40,592 nt of DNA from NCBI RefSeq assembly GCF_007679495.1, contig NZ_VEGP01000053.1, forward strand, positions 1 through 40,592, written 5' to 3'. The notes beneath the pieces are model-generated. The model had not been told where the DNA came from. It saw nothing but the letters and a program-made list of their open reading frames with translations, and did not search any database. The stretch is from Paenibacillus sp. 32O-W. GTDB lineage: Bacteria; Bacillota; Bacilli; Paenibacillales; NBRC-103111. Numbering within the stretch: the stretch's first letter is position 1; every line of letters begins with the position of its first letter. Below, piece by piece: positions 15,717-23,441 of this stretch. A program made the translations under genes and the position numbers.

Positions 15717-16940
15717 CTACGCCGAAGCCTCTTTAGGCCGCCGGCTTCGCCAAATCTGCCGCAAACAACGCAGCCCCATAACTCCCGCCTGAGCGGTCCC
15801 AATCATTAAGAAGGGGAGCATTCCGTATAAATATCGGTCCACCGGAATAAACAACGCATGCACGCCGTAAAAAATAAGCAGACTTACCGCCAAGTAAGCG
15901 AACGAGCGGTGAAACCGGCTAAAGACAAGCAGAGCCGGCCACCCAATATAAACGATACCATAATGGAGCTTTCTAAGCAGCCAAAAATAAGCCTCCGGAA
16001 CAAATTTTTGATAAGGCCCCACCCACATCGTTTTGTAAAATACTTTGAATTTGCCGACGGTGAACCAACGGATCCAGAGCCAGGGATCTTCCTTCAAGCC
16101 TTGCCGGATGCGCTCCAGTCCTTCCTGGAACTGACGGCTCTCGTCGACCTTCGTCCATTCGATGGTACCTCTGAAATACGGATCCGTACCGCCCAGAAAC
16201 GGATTTCCCGCTTCCCCCTTTGCAATGGGGATAAATTCGTGGAAGGTGATGGCGTTGCGTATCCACCAGGGAAGCATGACGAGTGCGAAAGCCCCGGCTC
16301 CCCTCAGGATTTGCGGCAAAAATAACTGACGGTGATTGATCCAGAGGAACACGTAGGGCACAACGGCAAGCGGCAAAACATTGGGCCGAATCAGCACACA
16401 GGCCCCCAGCAGCAGCCCCATAATCAGATGGTCGCGCGGACGGTTCTCCTGAATGATCTTGACCTGCATGAACAGAAAAGCGGTGAATACGGTCAGAAAA
16501 GGAACCTCCGTCAGGATCAGCGACGTAGACCATATGTAGGACGGGTAGACCGCGGCGATCGCAGCGGCTATTAACCCGGTCAGCGGATGGAACAAGCGGG
16601 TTCCGAGCTTATAGATAAAAAATATGGCCACAACAGAAATAAAGCAGTTGAGAGTACGAATGATCATCAGTGTCGGCTCCAACGGATCATAGCCGAACAG
16701 GCCGTACAGCACATAGAGCATAGCCGGCCATCCGGGGGTTACCAATGTATTCGGAGCCGTATCCCGATAGGCGTAAATCCCTCTTTCCAGCCATTGGACT
16801 GCCAATTTCGTATATTCCAGCTGGTCCCATTCCAGAGGCTCGTACGTTTCGTTCCAGACGTAGAACAGTCTAAGAGCGAGCGCGAGCAGCATGATGAGTG
16901 CCAGCGTCCAAGTGTAGATTCGCTGCAAGTTCAAGTTCAC
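15717..16940 (-). CDS. GT39/PMT-like membrane glycosyltransferase (ArnT-like fold)
   Basis: This 407-residue integral membrane protein has about ten or more hydrophobic segments. The first extracytoplasmic loop has an acidic site (LEWDQLEYTKLA, Asp39) as in GT-C enzymes that use polyprenyl-phosphate sugars. The segments FISVVAIFFIYKLGTRLFHP and IAAVYPSYIWSTSLILTEVP are typical of PMT/DUF-type family 39 proteins. It is the last gene of a four-gene operon with a GT2 dolichol-phosphate-sugar-synthase-like enzyme, so it probably transfers a sugar from an undecaprenyl-phosphate carrier to a surface polymer or protein. The listed start is a GTG with poor spacing; a TTG at codon 3 or 5 is possible. 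Confidence 0.85.
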   Translation of the reverse strand: MNLNLQRIYTWTLALIMLLALALRLFYVWNETYEPLEWDQLEYTKLAVQWLERGIYAYRDTAPNTLVTPGWPAMLYVLYGLFGYDPLEPTLMIIRTLNCFISVVAIFFIYKLGTRLFHPLTGLIAAAIAAVYPSYIWSTSLILTEVPFLTVFTAFLFMQVKIIQENRPRDHLIMGLLLGACVLIRPNVLPLAVVPYVFLWINHRQLFLPQILRGAGAFALVMLPWWIRNAITFHEFIPIAKGEAGNPFLGGTDPYFRGTIEWTKVDESRQFQEGLERIRQGLKEDPWLWIRWFTVGKFKVFYKTMWVGPYQKFVPEAYFWLLRKLHYGIVYIGWPALLVFSRFHRSFAYLAVSLLIFYGVHALFIPVDRYLYGMLPFLMIGTAQAGVMGLRCLRQIWRSRRPKEASA

Positions 16941-16956
16941 CCCATTCTACCGACCG

Positions 16957-17304
16957 CTATGATTTGGAGAGCAGGAACGCCCCCCCTATGATCAAAAATA
17001 TCCCCAGCCATTGATAGAGGGACATCGATTCCTTCAGGAAAATAACCCCTCCCAAGGCGCCCAATACATAAGCCATCGATTGAAGCGGGTAAATTCGGCT
17101 CAGGTCATAGCGGCTTAAAGCATAGAACCAGATCAAAGTGGCCCCCGCAAATAAGAGACAACCGAGAATCATGGCCGGCTGAAGCATAATCGTGACCAGG
17201 CCGTCCCAAGATTTAACCGGATACCGGTTAAGGGTGATTTTCCACAGCAATTGCCCTGTAACCAGCATCAGAACATTAACCAATACGATGAGAAGAGCGG
17301 TCAT
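16957..17304 (-). CDS. Small EamA/SMR-type transporter, putative lipid-linked sugar flippase subunit
   Basis: The 115-residue protein has four membrane helices and the pattern of half-size DMT proteins such as ArnE/ArnF. LSRIYPLQSMAYVLGALGGVIFL is the conserved central helix region (listed in part as YPLQSMAYVLGALGG), and KESMSLYQWLGIFLIIGGAF is the last helix. GGGGAGGAGG stands six bases before the ATG. It overlaps the preceding DUF2304 gene by 29 bases and is followed after 16 bases by the GT39 gene. This context makes flipping of a polyprenyl-phosphate sugar more likely than drug export. Such proteins usually act as dimers; no second copy is nearby. Confidence 0.78.
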   Translation of the reverse strand: MTALLIVLVNVLMLVTGQLLWKITLNRYPVKSWDGLVTIMLQPAMILGCLLFAGATLIWFYALSRYDLSRIYPLQSMAYVLGALGGVIFLKESMSLYQWLGIFLIIGGAFLLSKS

Positions 17305-17647
17305 ACGAAGCCTCCTCCCCTTCCTTCTGTGCTTTCAACAGGGCCACCTCCTGAATCATTCTCGTCATTTGACGCTGAAGCTTGGAGATCACGATGGTCA
17401 AATGCATGATTAGCAGCAACGAGAAAATAAGCCCGATAAAAAATAGAAGGGAGGGCGCATAATAAATATGCAAGAGCCGCGAAGCCGCGTTAAGCCATTC
17501 GGGGAAGAAGCTGGATACCAGCATAATGAGAGCGAGGATAAGCCAGAGCAGAGAGTATCTCTCGGCTATTTTTTGCCGTCGAATCAACTCCAGCGTAATG
17601 AACAGAAATAACAGACTGAACAGGACCGATAACAGAAAAATGTTCAT
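17276..17647 (-). CDS. DUF2304 membrane protein
   Basis: The 123-residue protein has three hydrophobic segments, a conserved IAERYSLLWL motif after the first, and a C-terminal cytoplasmic coiled coil (ISKLQRQMTRMIQEVALLK). This is the classic DUF2304 plan. Family members nearly always sit beside a GT2 polyprenyl-phosphate sugar synthase, as here (5 bases after it), and are thought to anchor or assist it. The gene runs 29 bases into the next one, so translation of the two is probably coupled. Confidence 0.85.
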   Translation of the reverse strand: MNIFLLSVLFSLLFLFITLELIRRQKIAERYSLLWLILALIMLVSSFFPEWLNAASRLLHIYYAPSLLFFIGLIFSLLLIMHLTIVISKLQRQMTRMIQEVALLKAQKEGEEASYDRSSHRIG

Positions 17648-17652
17648 GGAAT

Positions 17653-18351
17653 TCAGCTCACATTTCTTATACGTGTCATCAGCACAGCAAGAGATACCTT
17701 CAGCATGTAATACAGTGATCTGAGAGGGGTAATCGAAGATTTGCCCGAGGTGCGTTCATTCATTAATACGGACGCTTCCCGCACCCGGAAACCTTTCCTT
17801 TCGAGAAGCACAACGGCCTCCACTTCGGGATAATCGTCCGGATAATATTCGGCAAACAGCTCAATGACCCGTCTGTTGACGGCCCGGAAGCCGGATGTGG
17901 GGTCTGTGATCGTTTTGCCGGTTACTCCGCGAATGAGCCATGCGAAAAAACGAATCCCTGTCCGGCGGGACCAGGAGGAGCGATAAGCCGTTTTCTGGAG
18001 AAATCGGGAACCGACGCAGCAGTCCGCCTCCCCCGATTCGATGACTTTCACAATTTTATCGACATCCGCCGGATTATGCTGGCCGTCGGCATCAATCTGG
18101 ACCGCCACCTCATATCCATGACGATAAGCGAACAGGTACCCGGTCTGAACCGCCCCGCCGATGCCTACGTTGACCGGAAGATCAATGACGTGAGCCAATC
18201 CGGTAGAACGGGCCAGTGCCCCGGTTTGGTCTTTGGACCCGTCGTTAACAACGACAATATCTGCGGCCGGATGATTTTGTTTAACGGAGGCAAGCACCTG
18301 GACAATGCTTTTTTCTTCGTTATAGGCAGGGATAATAATAAGTGTTTTCAT
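17653..18351 (-). CDS. GT2 glycosyltransferase, polyprenyl-phosphate sugar synthase type
   Basis: The start at 18351 gives the exact family N-terminus MKTLIIIPAYNEEKSI, with AGGGGTG upstream. The 232-residue GT2 domain shows VVNDGSKDQT (residues 34-43) for nucleotide binding, and QIDADGQHNP with Asp87 and Asp89 as the DXD-like metal site. Further motifs are CVGSRFL and TDPTSGFRAVNR. It lacks the C-terminal membrane helices of some homologues, consistent with recruitment by the DUF2304 partner. Expected reaction: undecaprenyl phosphate plus a nucleotide sugar gives undecaprenyl-phosphate-sugar on the inner membrane face. First gene of the operon; a hairpin repeat array lies 20 bases upstream. 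Confidence 0.87.
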   Translation of the reverse strand: MKTLIIIPAYNEEKSIVQVLASVKQNHPAADIVVVNDGSKDQTGALARSTGLAHVIDLPVNVGIGGAVQTGYLFAYRHGYEVAVQIDADGQHNPADVDKIVKVIESGEADCCVGSRFLQKTAYRSSWSRRTGIRFFAWLIRGVTGKTITDPTSGFRAVNRRVIELFAEYYPDDYPEVEAVVLLERKGFRVREASVLMNERTSGKSSITPLRSLYYMLKVSLAVLMTRIRNVS

Positions 18352-18372
18352 GATAGCACCCCTAATAAAATC

Positions 18373-18636
18373 CCCCACAAAGTGACGTGTGATCTTCGAA
18401 GCTTATTCCTGGTACTTTGCGGGGAGCCCTGTAAATACCCCACAAAGTGACGTGGGACCTTCGAAGCGTATTCCGTCCGCACTCCAACGGAGTCGGCGTC
18501 TAGACCTTCTTCTAAACGCGGTCGCTCTTCTTGCTTTGCTTCGATAAAGGTTTGCACAGTACATTGCGGGGAGCCCTGTAAATACCCCACAAAGTGACGT
18601 GGGACCTTCGAAGCGTATTCCTGGTACTTTGCGGGG
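18373..18636. repeat. Array of three palindromic units, 65-bp period
   Basis: Units start with CCCCACAAAGTGACGT at 18373, 18438 and 18585 and end ACTTTGCGGGG or close variants at 18424, 18571 and 18636. Each end pair (CCCCaCAAAGT / ACTTTGcGGGG) can form a hairpin around CCTTCGAAGCGTATTCC. Units 1 and 3 are 52 bp with a 13-bp joining piece (AGCCCTGTAAATA). Unit 2 is 134 bp because an 82-bp segment with its own small stems (ACTCC-aac-GGAGT) is inserted. The rest of the 455-base gap, to 18806, shows nothing else. Confidence 0.85.
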
Positions 18637-18806
18637 AGCCCCGGAAATTAAAATTCTGTTATGCTTATTTTTGCCAAAGGACCCACCTTGAAAACATTAT
18701 GCCCCTATTTCCGATCCGCTAAACAAAGGAAACCGGTCCAGCCGGATGCCGATAGCTTCTTACGCTCTATATCCATAAAGCGAAATCGTTACAGCCAAGC
18801 TGCATT

Positions 18807-19121
18807 CTAGCGGACGCTTTCCTCGATGCAGCCTGAGGCCAGTCCGGTTTCTAGCAAATACCGGATAATCTGGTCCTTCTCTCCCGGCGTAAATTGAAAC
18901 TCGCTATCGCAGCCCTCATCCAGTACTATGATCTGAACAATCATGCGGTCGGAATTACAGATGACCAGCCCGCTCGGATCGGACAGACCTTCGGGCAATA
19001 CCGTGCCTTCTTCCCATTCCAGCTTTAAGTAAATATCTATCCATGGAGGCCGCTCCTCCACGGTAGGAGTAAAACCGGTGAAGCGAATTTCCTGCCAGAC
19101 GGATGCTCCATATGGAATCAT
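18807..19121 (-). CDS. Hypothetical protein
   Basis: AGGGAGAG lies before the ATG and codon use resembles neighbours, so I take this 104-residue frame as real. The protein is soluble and acidic with several Trp and Pro residues in the first half (ERPPWIDIYLKLEWEEG), a central beta-rich part (MIVQIIVLDEGCDSEFQFTP) and a C-terminal helix (EKDQIIRYLLETGLASG). I do not recognise a family. No signal peptide or membrane segment. It is co-directional with, but 148 bases downstream of, the Gfo/Idh gene and separated from it by a terminator. Confidence 0.65.
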   Translation of the reverse strand: MIPYGASVWQEIRFTGFTPTVEERPPWIDIYLKLEWEEGTVLPEGLSDPSGLVICNSDRMIVQIIVLDEGCDSEFQFTPGEKDQIIRYLLETGLASGCIEESVR

Positions 19122-19221
19122 AGTTATTTTCTCTCCCTTTATAGTTTTCCTTATCTTAAGGTAACCTTGCTCTCGAAATCAATAATGAGCTAAGCCGATG
19201 GGGACAACACGGCAATAGAAA

Positions 19222-19249
19222 AGAGGCCTATCGCGAAGGATACGCCTCT
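19222..19249 (-). terminator. Probable terminator of the oxidoreductase gene
   Basis: AGAGGC (19222-19227) pairs with GCCTCT (19244-19249). The AAAAG before it reads as CTTTT on the minus strand, downstream of the stem. Confidence 0.65.
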
Positions 19250-19269
19250 CATCCGTTTAAACCGGGATA

Positions 19270-20529
19270 TCATGAGTTCATAAGCTGTTTTGCATATTCG
19301 GACAGATCAATTGATTTACCGTTATTTAACCGGGATTCCTCTGCGGCGAACGCCATCAGGTGGCTGCGTACGGATGCGGAAGCCGAAGTAAGGCTTTCTC
19401 CCCCGCTGCCGTAGCTTCTCACCTCCTGCAGGAAGCTGCGGACGATGCCGGAATCTCCTCCGCCATGTCCGGTTATCTGCGGAGGGATCGTAATCTGTGT
19501 TTCCTCATGGGTAACAAAGTCGGAAACCGTAATCTTATCCTGAAAACCGCGCAGTTCTCCCTTCGTCCCCATTATTTGAATAATCCGTTCCTGATGACGG
19601 GTAAATCCGCACATGCTGAACATCGCGGTAGCCCCATTCGCAAATTCCATGTTAACTACCTGGTGATCGACCACGTTATTGTCGCTTTTATAGACGCAGC
19701 GGCCATAGGGAGTTTCCTTCAAGCCCCGAACGATATTCTCGCGGGTCAGCTCCTCGGTGAAATGGCGGGCCCAAGCCTTGCCTTCTCCTAAATAGAAACG
19801 CGGAGCCGAATACGGGCATGTCGATTCCACCGCACATCCGTTAATACAATAATCCGTTGATCCTTCGGGAGCGTTGCCGGAGTGAAAATGCATCAAGGAG
19901 CCGAATGAGCTCACCCGGACGCACGGCTGATCCATCAGCCAGGACAGAACGTCCATATCATGGCAGGATTTGGCCAGAATCATGGGGCTGGACTTCTCCG
20001 AATGATTCCAGTTGCCCCTGACGAAGCTGTGGGCAATATGCCAGTAACCTACATTCTCGTTAAGCTGTATTGAAACCACCTGGCCGATTCTTCCTTCCTG
20101 CAGAAGGCGTTTAATCGTCGACCAGAAAGGAGTGTATCGTAAAACGTGACAAATGGTCAGAAGCCGGTCGTTGTCGGCGGCCGCCCTCTCCATTTCAAGG
20201 CATTCGCGCGGATCGGGAGACATCGGCTTTTCGAGCAGCACATGGTATTTCGCCGCCAACGCCTTAAGCGTAGGATGATAGTGCATCCGGTCCTGGGTAC
20301 AGATGAATGCGGTGTCCGCAAGCTTCGGCTGCTTAAGCAAATCTTCCCAGGTTTCATAGCAGCGGTCCTCCGGAATTCCGTGTTCTTCCGCAAACTTGGC
20401 CCTTCTGACCGGATTCGCCTCCGCTACCGCTACGAATTTGAGCTCATGAGGAAAATCGAGAGCATAGGGAGCATATCCCTGAGCACCTCTCGCGCCGGCT
20501 CCAATCAATACTGCAGTGATCAGTTTCAT
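19270..20529 (-). CDS. Gfo/Idh/MocA family NAD(P)-dependent oxidoreductase
   Basis: The 419-residue protein starts with a Rossmann fold (AVLIGAGARGAQGYAPYAL, residues 7-25) and the family catalytic lysine motif EKPMSP (Lys101). The C-terminal domain is the alpha/beta half of the family. Around residues 228-240 is a Cys-containing loop (CINGCAVESTCPYSAPRFYL in short) that marks a subgroup seen in Paenibacillus sugar-catabolic loci and may bind a metal. The N-terminal and length fit sugar or inositol dehydrogenases, but the substrate is not deducible. GGGAGAG lies before the ATG. A cre-like palindrome 41 bases upstream suggests carbon catabolite control. Confidence 0.87.
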   Translation of the reverse strand: MKLITAVLIGAGARGAQGYAPYALDFPHELKFVAVAEANPVRRAKFAEEHGIPEDRCYETWEDLLKQPKLADTAFICTQDRMHYHPTLKALAAKYHVLLEKPMSPDPRECLEMERAAADNDRLLTICHVLRYTPFWSTIKRLLQEGRIGQVVSIQLNENVGYWHIAHSFVRGNWNHSEKSSPMILAKSCHDMDVLSWLMDQPCVRVSSFGSLMHFHSGNAPEGSTDYCINGCAVESTCPYSAPRFYLGEGKAWARHFTEELTRENIVRGLKETPYGRCVYKSDNNVVDHQVVNMEFANGATAMFSMCGFTRHQERIIQIMGTKGELRGFQDKITVSDFVTHEETQITIPPQITGHGGGDSGIVRSFLQEVRSYGSGGESLTSASASVRSHLMAFAAEESRLNNGKSIDLSEYAKQLMNS

Positions 20530-20569
20530 AATCAGTTCTCTCCCTGTAATCAGTCTACTTGGGGAACGA

Positions 20570-20583
20570 TTAAAGCGCTTTCG
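20570..20583 (-). promoter_or_regulatory. cre-like operator upstream of the oxidoreductase gene
   Basis: Read on the minus strand the site is CGAAAGCGCTTTAA, matching the CcpA/LacI-type consensus TGAAAGCGCTTTCA at 11 of 14 positions and with a perfect AAAGCGCTTT core. It lies 41 bases before the start codon, where it could block transcription. Confidence 0.6.
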
Positions 20584-20799
20584 TTCTGGTTCACATTTGC
20601 TATAACCATTACAACATTAACTATAGCATAGTTTCATTCATTTGTTGTTTGTTGTCCGTCGGATAAATCAATTCTCAATTTCCGCGAACGGAGTAATTTC
20701 CGTCTCGGCCAAGGGATATGCATTATGCTTTGCCGCGGCAAAAGCGCTGTGTTAAAGTCAAATTAGAGTCCGTTATTTTAGATGGAGGTGCTTCTTGTG

Positions 20800-21345
20800 A
20801 TGGAATCTAAACCGCTCACCGTGGGCAACGTATTTCTAAAGGAATCGATCCAGGCTTTCAAGAGTATGAAAACCAACGGAGATAAAGCAATCGCCCAGCT
20901 TACCGACGATGAATTGCATTGGCTGCCCGACCCTGAATCCAACAATGTATGCATCATCGTCAAGCATATGTATGGAAATATGCTTTCCCGGTTTACCGAT
21001 TTTCTGACTGCAGACGGCGAGAAGCCGGACCGGAACCGGGACGAGGAATTCATCGCCCGCCAGGAAGACAAGGAACAGCTCACAAGCATGTGGGAGCAAG
21101 GCTGGGCAGCGGTCTTCCGTGCCCTGGAAGAGCTGACGGAAGATGATTTGCTCAAGACCGTTTATATCCGCAATGAACCGCATACGGTCATCCAGGCAAT
21201 CCAGCGTCAAGTTTCCCATTACGGCTATCATATCGGACAAATCGTTTTTCTCGCTAAAATGATCAAATCCTCCGAATGGCAAACGTTGTCGATTCCAAAA
21301 GGAGGCTCGCGGCAATTCAACGAGCAGATGATGAAGCGGGAGTAG
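20800..21345 (+). CDS. DinB-superfamily protein (DUF1572-like)
   Basis: The ATG at 20800 has GGAGGTG ten bases ahead; the upstream ATG at 20782 overlaps that site. The 181-residue product is a four-helix-bundle DinB protein. His positions expected to bind a metal are visible in CIIVKHMYGNM and in VSHYGYHIGQIVFLAK, where HYGYHIGQ is a strong family mark. The C-terminus (SIPKGGSRQFNEQMM) is typical of the DUF1572 branch. These proteins are related to thiol S-transferases such as bacillithiol transferase, but the substrate is unknown. Cytoplasmic. Confidence 0.83.
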   Translation: MESKPLTVGNVFLKESIQAFKSMKTNGDKAIAQLTDDELHWLPDPESNNVCIIVKHMYGNMLSRFTDFLTADGEKPDRNRDEEFIARQEDKEQLTSMWEQGWAAVFRALEELTEDDLLKTVYIRNEPHTVIQAIQRQVSHYGYHIGQIVFLAKMIKSSEWQTLSIPKGGSRQFNEQMMKRE

Positions 21346-21476
21346 TTTCCTTGCTACCGCTTCTGGGCCCTTCCAGCACCTCTTCTGCCGGTAAGCGGGG
21401 CTTCTGGTATCTCGGAACAACTTAAAGCCCGCCTCTTACCTTAAAACGACTATACCAACCAGATCAAGGAGAATGA

Positions 21477-21992
21477 ATGATGAATGCTAAACCAGTTAAA
21501 CAGTCCCGTACAGTCCTGTCCAGTTATGTGCTTCCGCCGGATACCAACAACCATCATACCTTGTTCGGCGGCAAGCTGATGGCTTACATTGACGACGTAG
21601 CAGCCCGGGCCGCCATGCGCCACTCCAGACGTCCGGTCGTCACCGCTTCAACAGATTCGATTGATTTTCTTCAGCCAATCCGGGTAGACAACGAAGTATC
21701 GCTGGAAGCCTTCGTAACCTGGGCCGGACGGACATCGATGGAGGTCTTTGTCAAAGTGCTTACGGAGGACCTACACACCGGGGAAAGAATGGTCTGTGCC
21801 ACTTCATTTTTAACGTATGTCGCTCTGGGAGACGATGGCCGGCCGACGGAGGTTCCCAAGGCCATCCCGGAGACCCCGCAGGAGAAGCTGCTGCATGACT
21901 CCGCTCCCGCCCGCGCGGAAGCGCGCAGCAAGCGCCGGATCGAAAGCAAGCAGCTGGCCGAAACATTCGGCATTTCATTTCCTTGGGAGTAG
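21477..21992 (+). CDS. Acyl-CoA thioesterase, YkhA/hotdog family
   Basis: The 171-residue hotdog protein shows the family signatures LPPDTNNHHTLFGGKLMAYI and DDVAARAAMRHS near the N-terminus, STDSIDFLQPIRVDNEVSLE in the central strands, and a YVALGDDGRPTEVP stretch. Helical-tail residues (RAEARSKRRIESKQLAE) follow. It should hydrolyse medium- or long-chain acyl-CoA to free acid and CoA in the cytoplasm. Two consecutive ATGs (21477, 21480) follow AAGGAG; the second has the better spacing. Gene stands alone. Confidence 0.88.
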   Translation: MMNAKPVKQSRTVLSSYVLPPDTNNHHTLFGGKLMAYIDDVAARAAMRHSRRPVVTASTDSIDFLQPIRVDNEVSLEAFVTWAGRTSMEVFVKVLTEDLHTGERMVCATSFLTYVALGDDGRPTEVPKAIPETPQEKLLHDSAPARAEARSKRRIESKQLAETFGISFPWE

Positions 21993-22160
21993 CTTTTTCT
22001 TCCTTTCCAGTGGACTATTTTCATTAGGACAACATATTCTTGTAGTAAATGTCTGCTGGGAAAGGGGTTCTGACCATGAGACCGCTAGGGAATCTCCCGG
22101 CTATGCGGAATGCTTCTGATGGAGGCTTCCGGAGACCGTTATGCGCTGGGGGTGATCCGG

Positions 22161-22601
22161 ATGCTTCTTAATCCGTTCGATTCATCCCTGGACACGATTT
22201 CCTTTTTCCTGGAAGCCAACCGGGGGAAACTGCTTGCACTCTCCGTCATTCTCACCTTTTTCTTCTATTTATGGTATTCATCCAACAAGAACCGTAACGT
22301 TCGCAAGATGAGAGCTACTTTTGAACGTACCGGTTTGTTTGTCAAAATCGATCGAGGCAAGCGAACCGTCAAGCTGTTTCCTGCCCTGATCCGCTTCAGC
22401 GAGAAAATCGATGATGAGTACTATGTCTTTGAATACGAATTGAGGCCGGGAATGGCCCTGCACCAGTTCGAAGACAAGAAGAAATTTTTCGAGGCAGCTT
22501 TCAATGCCAAGGCGATCGTTAACGGCAAAGGAGGCTGGCTGGAAATTAAAATCCACAAAACACCTTATACCGGCATTTCCTCGAGCCAGCGCACTATATA
22601 A
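22161..22601 (+). CDS. Small membrane protein of unknown function
   Basis: GGGGGTG five bases before ATG 22161 favours this start over in-frame ATGs at 22110 and 22119. The 146-residue protein has a single membrane helix (about residues 19-37, LLALSVILTFFFYLWYSS) followed by a basic stretch (NKNRNVRKMRATF) and a cytoplasmic domain of about 90 residues ending LEIKIHKTPYTG. The layout distantly recalls the N-terminal part of FtsK-like translocases of mobile elements, which would make it a remnant, but I cannot confirm that. Its 3' end overlaps the convergent glucosaminidase gene by 8 bases. Confidence 0.6.
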   Translation: MLLNPFDSSLDTISFFLEANRGKLLALSVILTFFFYLWYSSNKNRNVRKMRATFERTGLFVKIDRGKRTVKLFPALIRFSEKIDDEYYVFEYELRPGMALHQFEDKKKFFEAAFNAKAIVNGKGGWLEIKIHKTPYTGISSSQRTI

Positions 22602-23292
22602 CTCCTCTTCTCTTCAGAATGGTCAATAATCGGTAGAAATCGTAGCTGCCATTCAAGGGCGTATCGATTAATCGGGACTGAACGGCTCTCTCCACGGCCT
22701 CCTTAGCCCATTCGGGAATTTCCGTCATGGCCAGCGCTTGCCGTAACGTTTGCAGCCGGGCTTGGAGCGCTTGCTTCCGTTGCTCCAATTGTTGAAGCCG
22801 CTCCTGCCATTCCTTCCGCAGCTGTACGGCCTCTTCGTCATAGCGGCCCAAACCGTAAGAGGCCATCAGCATCTTCAGCTTTACGGCATAATTCGGATCG
22901 GTCGCATATCCCGACATATACAGCATATCCGCCTGCTCCTCGGGATTTTCGGCTTCCCTGACGCGCCGATATCTGTCCTTCTCGAAGAGGAGATCCTGAT
23001 CCCTATATCCGTCCTCTATGCTGTCATAAGCCCGAAAATCGGCAGGAACGCGATCCTGTCTGGTCCCGTCGTAGACCTCCCAGGTAAGCTTCCTTACCGA
23101 TTTTCCCTGCCAATAAGGGGTTATGGCCCCTCCCCCCACCTTGTATCCGACCAAATTATTCCACGGATTTATCGTGCCTCCGGTTTCCAATATCGATTGG
23201 GCAATCCGGACGGACGGAAAAATCGGCGAGCCCTCGGCCCGCAATTGCACGGCTATAGGAGCGATTCGCTTAATAAATTGTTCTCTCGTCAC
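22594..23292 (-). CDS. GH73 endo-beta-N-acetylglucosaminidase with C-terminal EWA/YDFYRLL module
   Basis: A GTG start at 23292 follows GGGGGG by 8 bases. Residues 1-150 are a GH73/FlgJ-type domain: VRIAQSILETGG carries the catalytic Glu36, and NPWNNLVGYK, WEVYDG, ADFRAYDSIEDGYRD and YATDPNYAVKL are family landmarks. It cleaves the glycan strand of peptidoglycan. A Gln/Arg-rich coiled coil (about 155-185) leads to a 42-residue C-terminal module (IPEWAKEAVERAVQS, DTPLNGSYDFYRLL) shared with the amidase at 12061. There is no signal peptide, as in phage lysins or spore-lytic enzymes. Confidence 0.87.
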   Translation of the reverse strand: MTREQFIKRIAPIAVQLRAEGSPIFPSVRIAQSILETGGTINPWNNLVGYKVGGGAITPYWQGKSVRKLTWEVYDGTRQDRVPADFRAYDSIEDGYRDQDLLFEKDRYRRVREAENPEEQADMLYMSGYATDPNYAVKLKMLMASYGLGRYDEEAVQLRKEWQERLQQLEQRKQALQARLQTLRQALAMTEIPEWAKEAVERAVQSRLIDTPLNGSYDFYRLLTILKRRGVI

Positions 23293-23441
23293 CCTCTCAT
23301 CCCCCCTTGATTCGCAAATAACTTTCCTATTACTTGCTTATTCAACTTCCCAGGGGGCCGTTCCGTATAGATCACGGAGGACGTTAGCCGCTTTTCCAGA
23401 GCATTTCTTGCAGTATAAGTATCATTCCCGGGCCGCCGCCG

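Noticed and set aside
18348-18590. 80-codon minus-strand frame over the hairpin array
   Set aside because: It is repetitive because the DNA repeats, has no ribosome site and overlaps the GT2 start. Treated as non-coding.
18373-18636. CRISPR-like array
   Set aside because: Only three units, joining pieces are nearly identical instead of unique spacers, the units are palindromic at their ends, and no cas genes are present.
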